64,000 nucleotides of DNA from Burkholderiales bacterium RIFCSPLOWO2_02_FULL_57_36 (GCA_001770855.1 MESE01000142.1:141813-205812); one strand, 5' to 3'; counted from the stretch's first letter, positions 9,510-19,306 are shown. Numbers and translations are program-made. The notes: a model not told the origin generated them from the letters alone.

Positions 9510-10423
9510 AAATTCTTCTAGTCGGAAAAAACGGTCAAGTTGGTTATGAACTTGAGCGCAGTTTGCAGGGCATAGGTGAAATCGTCTCGGTTGATCGCAC
9601 CAAGATGGACTTGGCGAACCTTCGCCAAGTACGCGATATTGTTCAACAGATAAAGCCCAGCCTTATCATCAATTCAGCGGCCTATACCGCTGTAAATGAA
9701 GCTGAAAGCGAATCCGAACTAGCCATGTGCATCAATGGCGACGCTCCGGGTGTGATGGCGGAAGAGGCTTTCAAGCTGGGCGCGACTATGATTCACTATT
9801 CTACAGATTACGTTTTTGATGGTGCGAAGCGCGGACCGCAGGGTGAGTTAGTAGCATATACAGAAGAAGATGTTCCTAATCCCATTAATATTTATGGCAA
9901 AACCAAGCTGGCGGGTGAAAAGCTGATTGTAGCCAGTGGCTGCCCTTATTTGATTTTTCGTACGAGTTGGATATATGGCACGCGCGGAGAAAACTTTCTT
10001 CTTACTATGCTACGACTTGCACAGGAGAATGATGAATTGTCCGTTATAGCGGATCAATATGGGGCGCCTACATGGAGCCGAACCGTATCTGCTGTGACTT
10101 CCCGAATTTTGCGCGAAGCGTTTCACAGCAAAAAAACGACGAAATGGTGGGAAGGTATTTCCGGTATTTATCATCTGACATCGCAGGGCAATACCACTTG
10201 GTTTGGCTTTGCCCAAGCGATTATGATGAAAGCGGCTCAGTTGGGATTGTTGGATAAGCAAGCCCCTAGCATTCGCCCCATATCCACAAAAGATTATTCC
10301 ACACCTGTTTTGCGTCCATTAAATTCCTTACTAAATTCTGAGCGCCTCGCACGTTCTTTTGGTATCTCTTGTCCCGCCTGGCAGGATTCTCTTTCTAAGT
10401 GCTTACTTTCTGCGGGAAAATGA
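9506..10423 (+). CDS. rfbD: dTDP-4-dehydrorhamnose reductase
   Basis: NADPH-dependent reductase for the last step to dTDP-L-rhamnose. The Rossmann motif is GKNGQVG near the N-terminus; INSAAYTAVNEAE, YSTDYVFDG, and the YGKTKLAGE motif with catalytic Y and K follow. Length 305 residues, typical of RmlD. It starts inside the end of rfbC. With rfbB and rfbC it completes the pathway apart from the missing thymidylyltransferase. Confidence 0.93.
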   Translation: MKILLVGKNGQVGYELERSLQGIGEIVSVDRTKMDLANLRQVRDIVQQIKPSLIINSAAYTAVNEAESESELAMCINGDAPGVMAEEAFKLGATMIHYSTDYVFDGAKRGPQGELVAYTEEDVPNPINIYGKTKLAGEKLIVASGCPYLIFRTSWIYGTRGENFLLTMLRLAQENDELSVIADQYGAPTWSRTVSAVTSRILREAFHSKKTTKWWEGISGIYHLTSQGNTTWFGFAQAIMMKAAQLGLLDKQAPSIRPISTKDYSTPVLRPLNSLLNSERLARSFGISCPAWQDSLSKCLLSAGK

Positions 10424-10502
10424 TTACACTGTGCACCTTGTACTCACGATCGCCGCTTTAATGCCGTAATTGGGAGATTTTTTAGAATCGCTTTTAACAA
10501 AA

Positions 10503-11873
10503 ATGAAAATTACTATTATTGGCACGGGTTACGTAGGTCTCGTTACCGGTGCTTGCCTAGCTGAACTTGGCAACGACGTATTTTGTGTAGACGTTGATTC
10601 CCGAAAAATAGACATTCTTAACAACGGCGACGTTCCGATTTATGAACCCGGTCTGAAAGAAATCATAGAGAGAAACCGCATTGCCGGACGGCTCATTTTT
10701 TCTACTGACATTCGGGCAAGCGTTGCACATGGCGATATTCAATTTATAGCGGTAGGCACACCGCCGGACGAAGATGGATCAGCTGATTTGCAATACGTGC
10801 TCACAGCCGCCCGGAATATTGGGAAATACCAAGCAAATTTCAAAATAGTTGTTGATAAATCGACTGTGCCCGTCGGAACCGCTGACAAGGTAGCAGCGGC
10901 AATCACCGCGGAATTGCAGGCTCGGGGAAAGTCAGATCTTGAATTCGCGGTTGTTTCGAATCCAGAATTCCTGAAGGAGGGGGCAGCTGTCGCTGATTTT
11001 ATGCGCCCTGACCGTATCGTTATTGGCACAACGCAGGACGAATCGGGACACAAAGCTCAACACATTATGCGCACATTGTATGCGCCTTTCATTCGTAATC
11101 ATGACCGTATGATCATGATGGATCTGCGATCTGCTGAATTTACAAAGTATGCGGCGAACGCGATGCTGGCGACGCGAATTAGTTTCATGAACGAATTGGC
11201 TAATCTAGCTGACAGACTCGGGGCTGATATCGAGCTGGTGCGCCAAGGTATCGGGTCCGATCCGCGTATCGGCTATAGCTTTCTGTATGCAGGTACTGGC
11301 TATGGCGGATCTTGTTTTCCAAAGGACGTACAAGCGCTGATTCGTACCGCACATGAACATGACCACCGCCTTCAAGTCTTGACTGCAGTCGAACAAGCGA
11401 ATGAATATCAAAAACGTATTTTGATCGAAAAAATTTATGCCAGATTAGGTCGGAACCTGAAAGGTATGAAGTTCGCAGTATGGGGCTTGGCTTTCAAACC
11501 TGAAACGGATGATATGCGGGCCGCCCCGAGTCGAGTGATAATCAGGGAATTGCTCAGCCAAGGTGCCTCAGTGTGCGCATATGACCCGATCGCAATGAAC
11601 GAAGCAAGGCATGCGTTCGCGAGTGACATGGCAGACGAGTCGGATTGGCTCAACCGGCTCACGTACGCGGAAAAGCCAATGCATGCGGTTTCTGCGGCAG
11701 ATGCACTGATTATAGTTACCGAATGGAAGGCATTCAGAAGTCCAGATTTTGAAAGTCTCAAGGCGGCATTACGGCAACCTATTATTTTCGACGGACGAAA
11801 TTTGTATGATCCAGTGCTTTGCGAGGACGCGGGAATCGAATATTTCGGAATCGGCCGCCGAAAGACTAAATAA
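10503..11873 (+). CDS. ugd: UDP-glucose 6-dehydrogenase
   Basis: Oxidises UDP-glucose to UDP-glucuronate with two NAD+. The N-terminal [13 protein letters not shown] site, [31 protein letters not shown], the catalytic cysteine in [10 protein letters not shown], and the C-terminal [13 protein letters not shown] are all present; 456 residues from the ATG at 10503. An upstream TTG (10470) would add 11 unconserved residues and was not chosen. The family features match UDP-glucose rather than UDP-GlcNAc dehydrogenases, which matters because the next genes need UDP-GlcNAc-uronate. Confidence 0.92.
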   Translation: MKITIIGTGYVGLVTGACLAELGNDVFCVDVDSRKIDILNNGDVPIYEPGLKEIIERNRIAGRLIFSTDIRASVAHGDIQFIAVGTPPDEDGSADLQYVLTAARNIGKYQANFKIVVDKSTVPVGTADKVAAAITAELQARGKSDLEFAVVSNPEFLKEGAAVADFMRPDRIVIGTTQDESGHKAQHIMRTLYAPFIRNHDRMIMMDLRSAEFTKYAANAMLATRISFMNELANLADRLGADIELVRQGIGSDPRIGYSFLYAGTGYGGSCFPKDVQALIRTAHEHDHRLQVLTAVEQANEYQKRILIEKIYARLGRNLKGMKFAVWGLAFKPETDDMRAAPSRVIIRELLSQGASVCAYDPIAMNEARHAFASDMADESDWLNRLTYAEKPMHAVSAADALIIVTEWKAFRSPDFESLKAALRQPIIFDGRNLYDPVLCEDAGIEYFGIGRRKTK

Positions 11874-11878
11874 CCAAT

Positions 11879-12952
11879 TTGAATGATAAATATATGTTGA
11901 ATTTTGCAATAGTCGGTTGTGGCCGGATTGCCAAGCGACACTCCGAGCTGTTAGGCCATAATCAGATAAACAATGCTCGTCTAGCGGCTGTTTGTGACAT
12001 CGTTGAAAGCAAAGCCAAGAAAATAGGCCAACAGTTTTCCGTACCTTACTTCATCGACATGCATGAGATGATGCAGAAGGTGAGAGTGGATGTCGTGGTC
12101 GTTCTGACCGAAAGCGGTAAGCATGCCGAGCATGTATTGGAGCTCGCACAATATGGTAAACATATTGTGGTCGAAAAGCCCATGGCACTGACTCTGGATG
12201 ACGCCGATGCCATGATACGGGCATGCGATACGGCTGGCGTCAAATTTTTTGTCGTCAAGCAGAACCGCTTCAATGTACCGGTAATCAAGGTGCGTGAAGC
12301 CTTGCAAGCGGGCCGTTTTGGCAAACTCGTAATGGGCACCGTGCGTGTGCGCTGGTGCCGTACGCAGGCATACTATGACCAAGATTCGTGGCGTGGGACT
12401 TGGGCACTGGATGGCGGCGTTTTGACCAATCAAGCCAGTCATCATGTCGATCTGCTGGAATGGATGATGGGCGAAGTCGAAAGCGTATTCGCGATGAGTA
12501 CTACCGCATTGGCGAAAATTGAGGCTGAAGACACCGCTGTCGTCACGTTACGCTTCAAGAACGGCGCACTTGGTGTAATCGAGGCTACTACAGCGGTGCG
12601 CCCAAAGGATCTGGAGGGCTCATTGTCGATTCTCGGTGAGGGCGGATCAGTAGAAGTCGGCGGATTTGCAGTCAACCGGATGAAGGTATGGAATTTTGCC
12701 GAGCCGCTGGAAGGCGATGACGACGTGATGGAAAAGTATTCAGTTAATCCTCCAAACGTTTACGGCTTCGGTCACCAGGCATATTACGAGCATGTGGTGG
12801 ATTGTATTCTCAACGATAAGCAACATCTGGTCGATGGGCTGGTTGGTCGTAAAAGCCTGGAACTGATCAGTGCGATCTACGAGTCGATTGAAACAGGCCG
12901 TGAAATACCGTTGCGCTTTCGGCCAAAGTATTCGCGGCTTGGAAGTAATTAA
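11879..12952 (+). CDS. wbpB: Gfo/Idh/MocA oxidoreductase, WbpB/WlbA-like (UDP-GlcNAcA 3-dehydrogenase)
   Basis: NAD-dependent oxidoreductase expected to oxidise C3 of UDP-N-acetylglucosaminuronate. The N-terminal AIVGCGRIAKRH Rossmann motif and the family EKP motif (VVEKPMAL) are present, followed by NRFNVPVIKVREAL, a stretch typical of WlbA/WbpB. Starts: TTG at 11879 or ATG at 11894 (MLNFAIVGCG), the latter more conventional. Its stop shares one base with the wbpD-like start. The order dehydrogenase, acyltransferase, aminotransferase is the wlb/wbp set for UDP-2,3-diacetamido-2,3-dideoxyglucuronate. Confidence 0.85.
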   Translation: MNDKYMLNFAIVGCGRIAKRHSELLGHNQINNARLAAVCDIVESKAKKIGQQFSVPYFIDMHEMMQKVRVDVVVVLTESGKHAEHVLELAQYGKHIVVEKPMALTLDDADAMIRACDTAGVKFFVVKQNRFNVPVIKVREALQAGRFGKLVMGTVRVRWCRTQAYYDQDSWRGTWALDGGVLTNQASHHVDLLEWMMGEVESVFAMSTTALAKIEAEDTAVVTLRFKNGALGVIEATTAVRPKDLEGSLSILGEGGSVEVGGFAVNRMKVWNFAEPLEGDDDVMEKYSVNPPNVYGFGHQAYYEHVVDCILNDKQHLVDGLVGRKSLELISAIYESIETGREIPLRFRPKYSRLGSN

Positions 12953-13419
12953 TGACGGGCCCAACATTCAAGCAAGTCGGCACAGTCAACGTTCAATTTG
13001 GCAACAACGTGACGGTGGTGCAGCCGACGAATATCTACGGATGCACCATCAAGGACGATGTTTTCGTTGGGCCATTCGTCGAAATACAGAAGGACGTTAT
13101 CGTCGGAGCCCGGACAAAGGTACAGTCACACACATTTATTTGCGAGCTTGTAACCATTGGAGAGGACTGTTTTATCGGACACGGTGTGATGTTCATTAAC
13201 GACCTGTTCTCCAATGGTGGGCCCGCACACGGCGATAAAATACTCTGGATGCCAACCATAGTGGGGAACCGCGTTTCTATCGGCAGCAATGCAACCATTC
13301 TGCCAGTGACGATCTGTGACGACACAGTGATTGGTGCAGGTGCGATAGTAACTCGTGATATCAAACAGCCCGGAGTTTATGCTGGAAATCCGGCCAGAAA
13401 AATCAGGAATCTAGAATGA
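12952..13419 (+). CDS. wbpD: Left-handed beta-helix N-acetyltransferase, WbpD/WlbB-like
   Basis: Small (155 residues) hexapeptide-repeat acyltransferase expected to acetylate the 3-amino group of UDP-GlcNAc3NA. Repeats such as VFVGPFVEIQKDVIVGARTK and VSIGSNATILPVTI build the beta-helix; VMFINDLFSNG is a typical WbpD/WlbB insertion, and the C-terminal YAGNPARKI is a common ending in the superfamily. It is coupled to its neighbours by a 1-base overlap upstream and ATGA downstream. Confidence 0.87.
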   Translation: MTGPTFKQVGTVNVQFGNNVTVVQPTNIYGCTIKDDVFVGPFVEIQKDVIVGARTKVQSHTFICELVTIGEDCFIGHGVMFINDLFSNGGPAHGDKILWMPTIVGNRVSIGSNATILPVTICDDTVIGAGAIVTRDIKQPGVYAGNPARKIRNLE

Positions 13420-14516
13420 TAAAATTTCTCGACCTCGCCGCACAGTATCAATCAATCAAGGCGGAAATTGATTCGGCAATCGCAAATGTAATCAAGGAAT
13501 CCGCTTTTATCGGTGGTACATATGTAAAAGATTTTGAAACGCAATTCGGGGCATATGTCACGGCCAAATATTGCATTGGAATGGCAAATGGCACGGATGC
13601 GCTTGAGATCGCCATTGAGGCGGCCAATCTGCCACAAGGTTCGGAAATTATTGTCCCGGGCAACAGCTTCATTGCGAGCTCCGAAGCAGTAACGCGTGGT
13701 GGATATAAAGTGGTTTTTGCCGATGTCGATCATGGATCTTATACGCTGACGGCCGAAACGATTCGTGCCAAGCTCACCGATCGGACAAAAGCCATAATCG
13801 CAGTGCATTTGTATGGGCATCCATGTGACATGGATGCCTTGCTTGATATTTGCACTGAACATGGGCTGGTACTAATCGAGGACTGTGCGCAAGCACATGG
13901 TGCCGAATACAAAGGACGACGTATTGGCAGTATCGGCCATATGGCTGCATTCAGCTTCTATCCAGGGAAGAACCTCGGCGCATATGGGGATGCTGGCGCC
14001 ATAACCACGCAGGATGAGGCGTTCGCTACGCGCGCAAGAATGATCGCCAACCATGGCCGGATCGCAAAATATGATCATGAATTCGAGGGTCGTAACTCAC
14101 GTCTAGATGGATTGCAAGCTGCGATCCTGAGCGCAAAATTGCCACATTTGGAAAGCTGGACTATGCGGCGCATTGAAATCGCCGATTTTTACCTGCAGAA
14201 TCTGGCAGGTATCGATGATCTGATTCTGCCAGAACGTAAACAATGGGCGCGCCAAGTATACCACTTGTTCGTGGTGCGCACAACGCGACGCGATGGGTTA
14301 AAGGGCTATCTTGCTGAGAAGGGGATTGAGTCTGGAATCCACTATCCTATCGCTTTGCCGAAACTGGCGGCGTATAGCTACTGTGGACTTGCCAACGAGG
14401 ATACGTTTTATAACAAGACCGATAGTACGCTTTTAAGTTTGCCGATTGGGGAGCATTTGACGTTAGAAGATGCCAAACGCGTAACTGGGGCCGTGCATGA
14501 TTTTTTCGGTTCATGA
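13416..14516 (+). CDS. wbpE: DegT/DnrJ/EryC1 aminotransferase, WbpE/WlbC-like
   Basis: PLP-dependent sugar aminotransferase that should put the amino group on C3 of the keto sugar made by the WbpB-like enzyme. PLP-binding lysine lies in SFYPGKNLGAYGDAGAI; other family marks are ANGTDALEIA, IEDCAQAHGA and NSRLDGLQAAIL. Length 366 residues. Four-base overlaps on both sides (with the acetyltransferase and wzx) show a tightly coupled operon. Confidence 0.9.
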   Translation: MIKFLDLAAQYQSIKAEIDSAIANVIKESAFIGGTYVKDFETQFGAYVTAKYCIGMANGTDALEIAIEAANLPQGSEIIVPGNSFIASSEAVTRGGYKVVFADVDHGSYTLTAETIRAKLTDRTKAIIAVHLYGHPCDMDALLDICTEHGLVLIEDCAQAHGAEYKGRRIGSIGHMAAFSFYPGKNLGAYGDAGAITTQDEAFATRARMIANHGRIAKYDHEFEGRNSRLDGLQAAILSAKLPHLESWTMRRIEIADFYLQNLAGIDDLILPERKQWARQVYHLFVVRTTRRDGLKGYLAEKGIESGIHYPIALPKLAAYSYCGLANEDTFYNKTDSTLLSLPIGEHLTLEDAKRVTGAVHDFFGS

Positions 14517-15769
14517 GCAATCAGGGAAAGGGAATTTTCGGTTCTGCGATCGTTTACACAATCGCGAATGTACTAAGTGCCGGAATTCCGTTTCTGCTGT
14601 TGCCCATTCTGACTCGAGTTCTATCGCCGACAGACTATGGGTTAGTAACCATATTCACAATCACGGTAGGTATTTTTGGCGTATTTACGGGATGTAGCGT
14701 ACATGGTGCGGTAGGAATACGCTATTTCCAACTTCCGCCGAAAGTGTTGGCCGAGTATGTCGGTGCATGCAACTGGATCCTGCTGGCAAGTACAACAATT
14801 GTGTCCGGTTTGGTATTTGTCTGCGGTAAATGGTTAGCGGAAATTACTGGCTTACCTCGCGAATGGTTGCTGCTTGGCGTTGTGATGTCAGGAGCGCAAT
14901 TTGTCATAAATATTGGTTTGTCGCTATGGCAGGTGCGCTCAGAAGCAAAACAGTATGGCACTTTTCAAGTTTCTCAAAGCTTGGTAAATGCAGGGGTTTC
15001 GTTATTATTTGTGCTCGGCTTGGGGATGGCTTGGCAAGGCAGGGTCTTGGGGCAAGCAATTGCGACGCTAGTATTCGCAGTAATTGCGATTCTCTTCCTT
15101 TTTCGCCGCAATCTAATGGCGATGCCGAAGTCTCTGAAGGTGCATGTAAAGGATGCTCTGGGTTTTGGAGTGCCGTTGATCCCCCATGCATTGGGAGGCT
15201 TACTGATTGCTACTGCTGATCGATGGATCATTGGAAAAGTGTACGGCGCGGCCGAGGTGGGAATATACGCGGTCGCAATTCAGGTCGCGATGGGTTTGAC
15301 ATTAATTTGCGAGGCAGCTTTTAGAGCCGTGCATCCGTGGTTGATTCAAAATGCACAAACCAGCAAGGATCGTCGTCAATTAGTGATTTTTATCTACAAG
15401 ATCCTTGGTATGGCGATCGCAGGTTGCTTCCTTTACTATCTGTTTGCATGGTTTACCTACCCATATCTCGTTAGCGATCAGTTCCAAGATGGTCGATCGC
15501 TTCTACCCATTTTAGTATTAGCCACTTTTTTCAGATGCTGTTATCACGGAACGGCGATTTTCATTAACGTGGCGAACAGGAATGGCCTGCTTGCTCGTAA
15601 CACGCTGATTGCGGGATTGCTCGGCTTATCGTCAACGTATGTCCTGGTTCAGCATCTGGGCATTCTTGGTGCGGCGATCGGCTTGATGATTGGTGAATTG
15701 CTTTCTTTTTTGTTAAGTTGGCGTAGCTCCGCACAAGTGTTTCCCATGCCATGGTTTTCACTCAAATAA
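14513..15769 (+). CDS. wzx: Wzx-type O-unit flippase
   Basis: Polytopic membrane protein of the MOP/polysaccharide flippase superfamily, 418 residues with roughly twelve hydrophobic segments. The N-terminus (ANVLSAGIPFLLLPILTRVL) is characteristic of Wzx proteins. It should move undecaprenyl-linked repeat units across the inner membrane. Sequence conservation in this family is low, so substrate cannot be told. It is coupled to the aminotransferase gene by ATGA; a 143-base non-coding gap follows, suggesting a transcription unit boundary. Confidence 0.85.
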   Translation: MSNQGKGIFGSAIVYTIANVLSAGIPFLLLPILTRVLSPTDYGLVTIFTITVGIFGVFTGCSVHGAVGIRYFQLPPKVLAEYVGACNWILLASTTIVSGLVFVCGKWLAEITGLPREWLLLGVVMSGAQFVINIGLSLWQVRSEAKQYGTFQVSQSLVNAGVSLLFVLGLGMAWQGRVLGQAIATLVFAVIAILFLFRRNLMAMPKSLKVHVKDALGFGVPLIPHALGGLLIATADRWIIGKVYGAAEVGIYAVAIQVAMGLTLICEAAFRAVHPWLIQNAQTSKDRRQLVIFIYKILGMAIAGCFLYYLFAWFTYPYLVSDQFQDGRSLLPILVLATFFRCCYHGTAIFINVANRNGLLARNTLIAGLLGLSSTYVLVQHLGILGAAIGLMIGELLSFLLSWRSSAQVFPMPWFSLK

Positions 15770-15912
15770 GACAGCATGCCGATTTATGGAATGAATTTTA
15801 TGGCGCAATGCTCGAAGTTTTCTTTTGATTAGTAGTATTCAATTGACCTTAGAATTGCAATTGATCACGCAAGAATTCTATTTGAAAATATAGTCATTTT
15901 TTTGGAAAACAT

Positions 15913-16926
15913 ATGCGAATTTGTCTCATTGGTACCGGACGTATGGGCCGACGCCACATACTTGCAGCAAAGAATGTGGGATTTGAAATTGCAGGTATAT
16001 ACGATCCTTCGCCGGACGCGATAACGCTTGCACTGGATGAACAAAATCTTCCGCGCTCGATTGTGTTTTCGTCGGCGGAACAAATGCTGACTACGGTAAA
16101 GCCAGATGCAATTGTAGTTTCCTCAACGGCTCCCAGCCACGGCGAGTATGTTTGCCTAGCTGCGGACGTCGGAGTGAAGTATATCTTGTGTGAAAAACCG
16201 ATGGCGGTATCAATCGCTGAATGTGACCGAATGATGGAGGCGTGCAAGCGTGCAGGTGCGATTCTGGCAATTAATCATCAAATGCGGTTTTTAGAACAAT
16301 ACACTGCTGTCAAAGAACTCGCCGATTCAGCTGCATTTGGCGGTTTGCGCAGCATGACGGTATGTGCTTCCAATTTTGGCTTGTCAATGAATGGCTCGCA
16401 TTATTTTGAAGCATTCCGATTTCTGACCGGCGAGGAGATCCTGTCTGTATCGTTTTGGGCCGATGCGGCAGTTCTCCCGAATCCTCGCGGTCCAGAGTAT
16501 ACGGACCGCTCGGGTCAATTAAGAGCAGTAACTCCGTCAGGAGTGAGGTTGTATGGGGAGTTGAGTGCCGATCAAGGGCATGGAATACAGGTTATTTATG
16601 GATGTCGATATGGTCAGATTCTTGTTGACGAACTATCGGGATTCATGCGCATCATGCATCGTCAGGAACAATACAGGGATCTGCCAACGACACGTTACGG
16701 AATGCCGGCTGTCGAAGTGATTCGCCAGATCGAGCCAGTAGATGTCGTTGGCCCGACGGAATCCCTTTGGAAAGCGATGCTCAAAGGCGGATCTATACCT
16801 GACGGACAATGTGGTCGACATGCGGTAGCCACGCTTGTTGCCGCGAATTTATCCGGCGAACAAGACGGTAGGGCAGTGCAAATAGACGCTGGCTTGCCGG
16901 TAGCCCGCGTCTTTCCATGGGCATAA
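15913..16926 (+). CDS. Gfo/Idh/MocA family oxidoreductase (first of a pair)
   Basis: NAD(P)-dependent sugar oxidoreductase with CLIGTGRMGRRH at the N-terminus and the family EKP motif in LCEKPMAV. NHQMRFLEQYTAVKEL follows where the family places substrate-contacting residues. 337 residues. It is preceded by a gene-free gap and followed within 11 bases by a second member of the same family. It is not close to the WbpB-like protein in the window. Substrate unknown; the location suggests a nucleotide-sugar step linked with the downstream acetamidino genes. Confidence 0.8.
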   Translation: MRICLIGTGRMGRRHILAAKNVGFEIAGIYDPSPDAITLALDEQNLPRSIVFSSAEQMLTTVKPDAIVVSSTAPSHGEYVCLAADVGVKYILCEKPMAVSIAECDRMMEACKRAGAILAINHQMRFLEQYTAVKELADSAAFGGLRSMTVCASNFGLSMNGSHYFEAFRFLTGEEILSVSFWADAAVLPNPRGPEYTDRSGQLRAVTPSGVRLYGELSADQGHGIQVIYGCRYGQILVDELSGFMRIMHRQEQYRDLPTTRYGMPAVEVIRQIEPVDVVGPTESLWKAMLKGGSIPDGQCGRHAVATLVAANLSGEQDGRAVQIDAGLPVARVFPWA

Positions 16927-16930
16927 GGAG
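16925..16930 (+). promoter_or_regulatory. Shine-Dalgarno that fixes the GTG start of the next gene
   Basis: AAGGAG ends 7 bases before GTG at 16938. It favours that codon over the ATG at 16917, which would overlap the upstream gene and lack such a site. Confidence 0.75.
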
Positions 16931-16937
16931 AATCGTC

Positions 16938-17894
16938 GTGAGTAAGAACGTTAAGGTTGCTATAGTCGGCGCCGGCAATATGGCAACAGAACATTTGAAA
17001 GCATTCTCGGCAATTGAAGGTGTGCAGCCCGCCGGCATATTCAGCCGAACGCCAACCCGCGCGGTGGCTTTGGCTGCAACCTATCCTCAGATGTCCGTGT
17101 GCGATTCAATCGAAGATTTGTACAACAAAACCCGTGCGGATATCGTCGTTGTCACAGTTAGAGAACTTGCGATGGCGACCGTAGCGGTCGAATGTTTTAA
17201 ATTCCCATGGATCGTGCTTTTGGAAAAGCCTGCTGGATACGACCTTGTCGATGCTACACGAATCCTGGATGCTGCACAGAAGGCCAACAGCAAGGTTTAT
17301 GTGGCATTGAATCGCAGAGCTTATTCAAGTACGCGTGGAGCACTTGGTGAGCTTGACACTACTGAAGGCAAGCGATTTATCAAGGTGCTTGACCAACAGG
17401 ATCAGCAGGTTGCGCGTAATATCATTAAAGAGCCTGAAGCGGTTGTGCAAAATTATATGTTTGCGAACTCAATCCATCTAATCGACTATTTTCGGGTATT
17501 CGGAAGAGGCGGGATTGCCAAGGTAACACCGGTAGTGCCGTGGAATCCGGCCGAGCCAGGCATAGTTATTAGCAAGATTGAATTCACCAGTGGAGATATC
17601 GGCTTGTATGAAGCACTCTGGGATGGCCCTGGTCCATGGGCCGTCTCGGTCGCTACGCCACAGAAGCGTCTCGAAATGCGTCCACTTGAGCAGGTTACCG
17701 TACAATTAAGAGGTGAGCGCCGACTCTCATCCTTGGACATCTCCACCAGTGACACATCGTTTAAGCCGGGATTATTATTGCAGGCACAGCAGGCTGTCGC
17801 CGTAGTACGTGGCGAGACCAATTTTTTGCCGACATTGCATGATTCATGGTACTCGATGAAGCTGGTAGCTGATATTTATGGAATCGCAAGTTGA
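16938..17894 (+). CDS. Gfo/Idh/MocA family oxidoreductase (second of a pair)
   Basis: 318-residue NAD(P)-dependent oxidoreductase with VAIVGAGNMATEH near the N-terminus and the EKP motif in LLEKPAGYD. ALNRRAYSSTRGAL occupies the substrate region. It differs strongly from its neighbour, so the two are not a recent duplication. The GTG start is chosen for its good ribosome site. Its stop overlaps the TTG start of the next gene (TTGA). Function within the nucleotide-sugar pathway is unknown. Confidence 0.8.
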   Translation: MSKNVKVAIVGAGNMATEHLKAFSAIEGVQPAGIFSRTPTRAVALAATYPQMSVCDSIEDLYNKTRADIVVVTVRELAMATVAVECFKFPWIVLLEKPAGYDLVDATRILDAAQKANSKVYVALNRRAYSSTRGALGELDTTEGKRFIKVLDQQDQQVARNIIKEPEAVVQNYMFANSIHLIDYFRVFGRGGIAKVTPVVPWNPAEPGIVISKIEFTSGDIGLYEALWDGPGPWAVSVATPQKRLEMRPLEQVTVQLRGERRLSSLDISTSDTSFKPGLLLQAQQAVAVVRGETNFLPTLHDSWYSMKLVADIYGIAS

Positions 17895-19306
17895 GTGATC
17901 TGCGTCGTTCAGAAGAGGAGGCGGCAAGGATTCTTGAGCACTTCGAAGATCGTCATAAAGTCTTTTCTTACGCAGTAAGAGGCGTTTCTGTATGGCGAAT
18001 TCTGCGCTTTCCTATCAGTCTCGCCATACAAAATATCAAGTTAACTACGCCGGCTATTCCTCGGCGAGACTTGTTGTGTTCAGTATTCGGCGGCTTGAGA
18101 AAAATTTTCCGATTGCGTCGGACGTGCAATTATGTTGCGATAACATATGCATCAGCGCTACGAGTCCAATCGTCCAAAGGTTACGACGATATTTATTTTG
18201 ATGCTTTATTAAATAATTTGCCTGGCGGTGTCAAAATATCGTCCCTTAATGCACCAGGATATGCAAATAGAATATCAAAAGCATCAATCGCACCGGTTTT
18301 TGATAGCACGATAATTTTGGTAGTTAGTGTGATTCTTGCCCGACTGTTTCCTGTGAAGGATGATGCAGGAATTTTCGCGAAAATAGCCGAATGTGTGCTG
18401 GCCGAGTTACGTCTGGATGAGTTTTCCGAAACAAGAATTCGGAGGAATTTCAGCGCATTTTGGTGGCGATGCGTGTTGTACGATTTATTGCTTCGCCGGT
18501 TGTCTCCTGAGATTGTTTTGGCGGCCGATGCAGGCCAGTATCCGGTGATACACGCGTGCCGTCGCCAAGGTATCCGCTTTGTGGAGTTGCAACATGGAAT
18601 TTTTTCGCCGAATCATCCTGACGCTTTGCCTGCCACGGCACTAAGCACGGATGCAGAACATTTACTGCTGCCAGACTTCGTAGCTATGTATGGCGAGTAT
18701 TGGGTAAGGCGGCTCAAGCATACCGCTGTTGCAAGAACGGGTACGCTGGTCGCTGTCGGATCTTCGATCATTGAACAGTATCGTACGATGCGCCAAAATT
18801 TGTTTTGTATTGACGAAAAAAATCTTGTATTGACTCTTACGACCCAAGGTATAGAACACGGAACGCTAATCCATTTCATGCACAGCTTTCTTTCTAATAC
18901 TTCCGCAAGTCTTCAACTGAATATCAAACTCCATCCAGCCTACGATACTTCATATGATGACTATGTGGCTGCGTTTCAGAAAGATGTGCGAGTCCGTATT
19001 CTGAGAGGCCGGGAAGATCCAAATACATACGAGCTCATAGCACTGTCTGATGTGCATCTGAGTATATCTTCAGCATGTCATTTTGATGCCATTGGTATTG
19101 GTACTCCGACCGTGATAATTGCATTGGGCGGATTTGATCTTGTGCGCGATCTGGTTCGTGATGGCGATGCCATAGTAGTGTCGACCCCAGAGCAACTAGT
19201 AGATGTTGTCCTCCACCGTCACTGGTTGCCAATTACGCAAGAGACATCCAACAAGTACTACCAGCAAAATTTTGTTGGAAATCTTAAAGAGTTATTGCAA
19301 CTATGA
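17891..19306 (+). CDS. Unrecognised protein with GT-B-like features
   Basis: 471 residues; I do not recognise the family with certainty. The middle contains VELQHGIFSPNHP, and the C-terminal half contains IKLHPAYD, followed by SDVHLSISSACHFDAIGIGTPTVII. That pattern (QHG, KxHP, then a donor-side S-S...A...G-x-P) is seen in capsule and CDP-glycerol-type GT-B transferases. No transmembrane segment is convincing apart from one hydrophobic stretch near residue 140. It starts at TTG, overlapping the preceding stop, so it is translationally coupled. A glycosyltransferase or surface-polymer transferase is the best guess. Confidence 0.55.
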   Translation: MSDLRRSEEEAARILEHFEDRHKVFSYAVRGVSVWRILRFPISLAIQNIKLTTPAIPRRDLLCSVFGGLRKIFRLRRTCNYVAITYASALRVQSSKGYDDIYFDALLNNLPGGVKISSLNAPGYANRISKASIAPVFDSTIILVVSVILARLFPVKDDAGIFAKIAECVLAELRLDEFSETRIRRNFSAFWWRCVLYDLLLRRLSPEIVLAADAGQYPVIHACRRQGIRFVELQHGIFSPNHPDALPATALSTDAEHLLLPDFVAMYGEYWVRRLKHTAVARTGTLVAVGSSIIEQYRTMRQNLFCIDEKNLVLTLTTQGIEHGTLIHFMHSFLSNTSASLQLNIKLHPAYDTSYDDYVAAFQKDVRVRILRGREDPNTYELIALSDVHLSISSACHFDAIGIGTPTVIIALGGFDLVRDLVRDGDAIVVSTPEQLVDVVLHRHWLPITQETSNKYYQQNFVGNLKELLQL

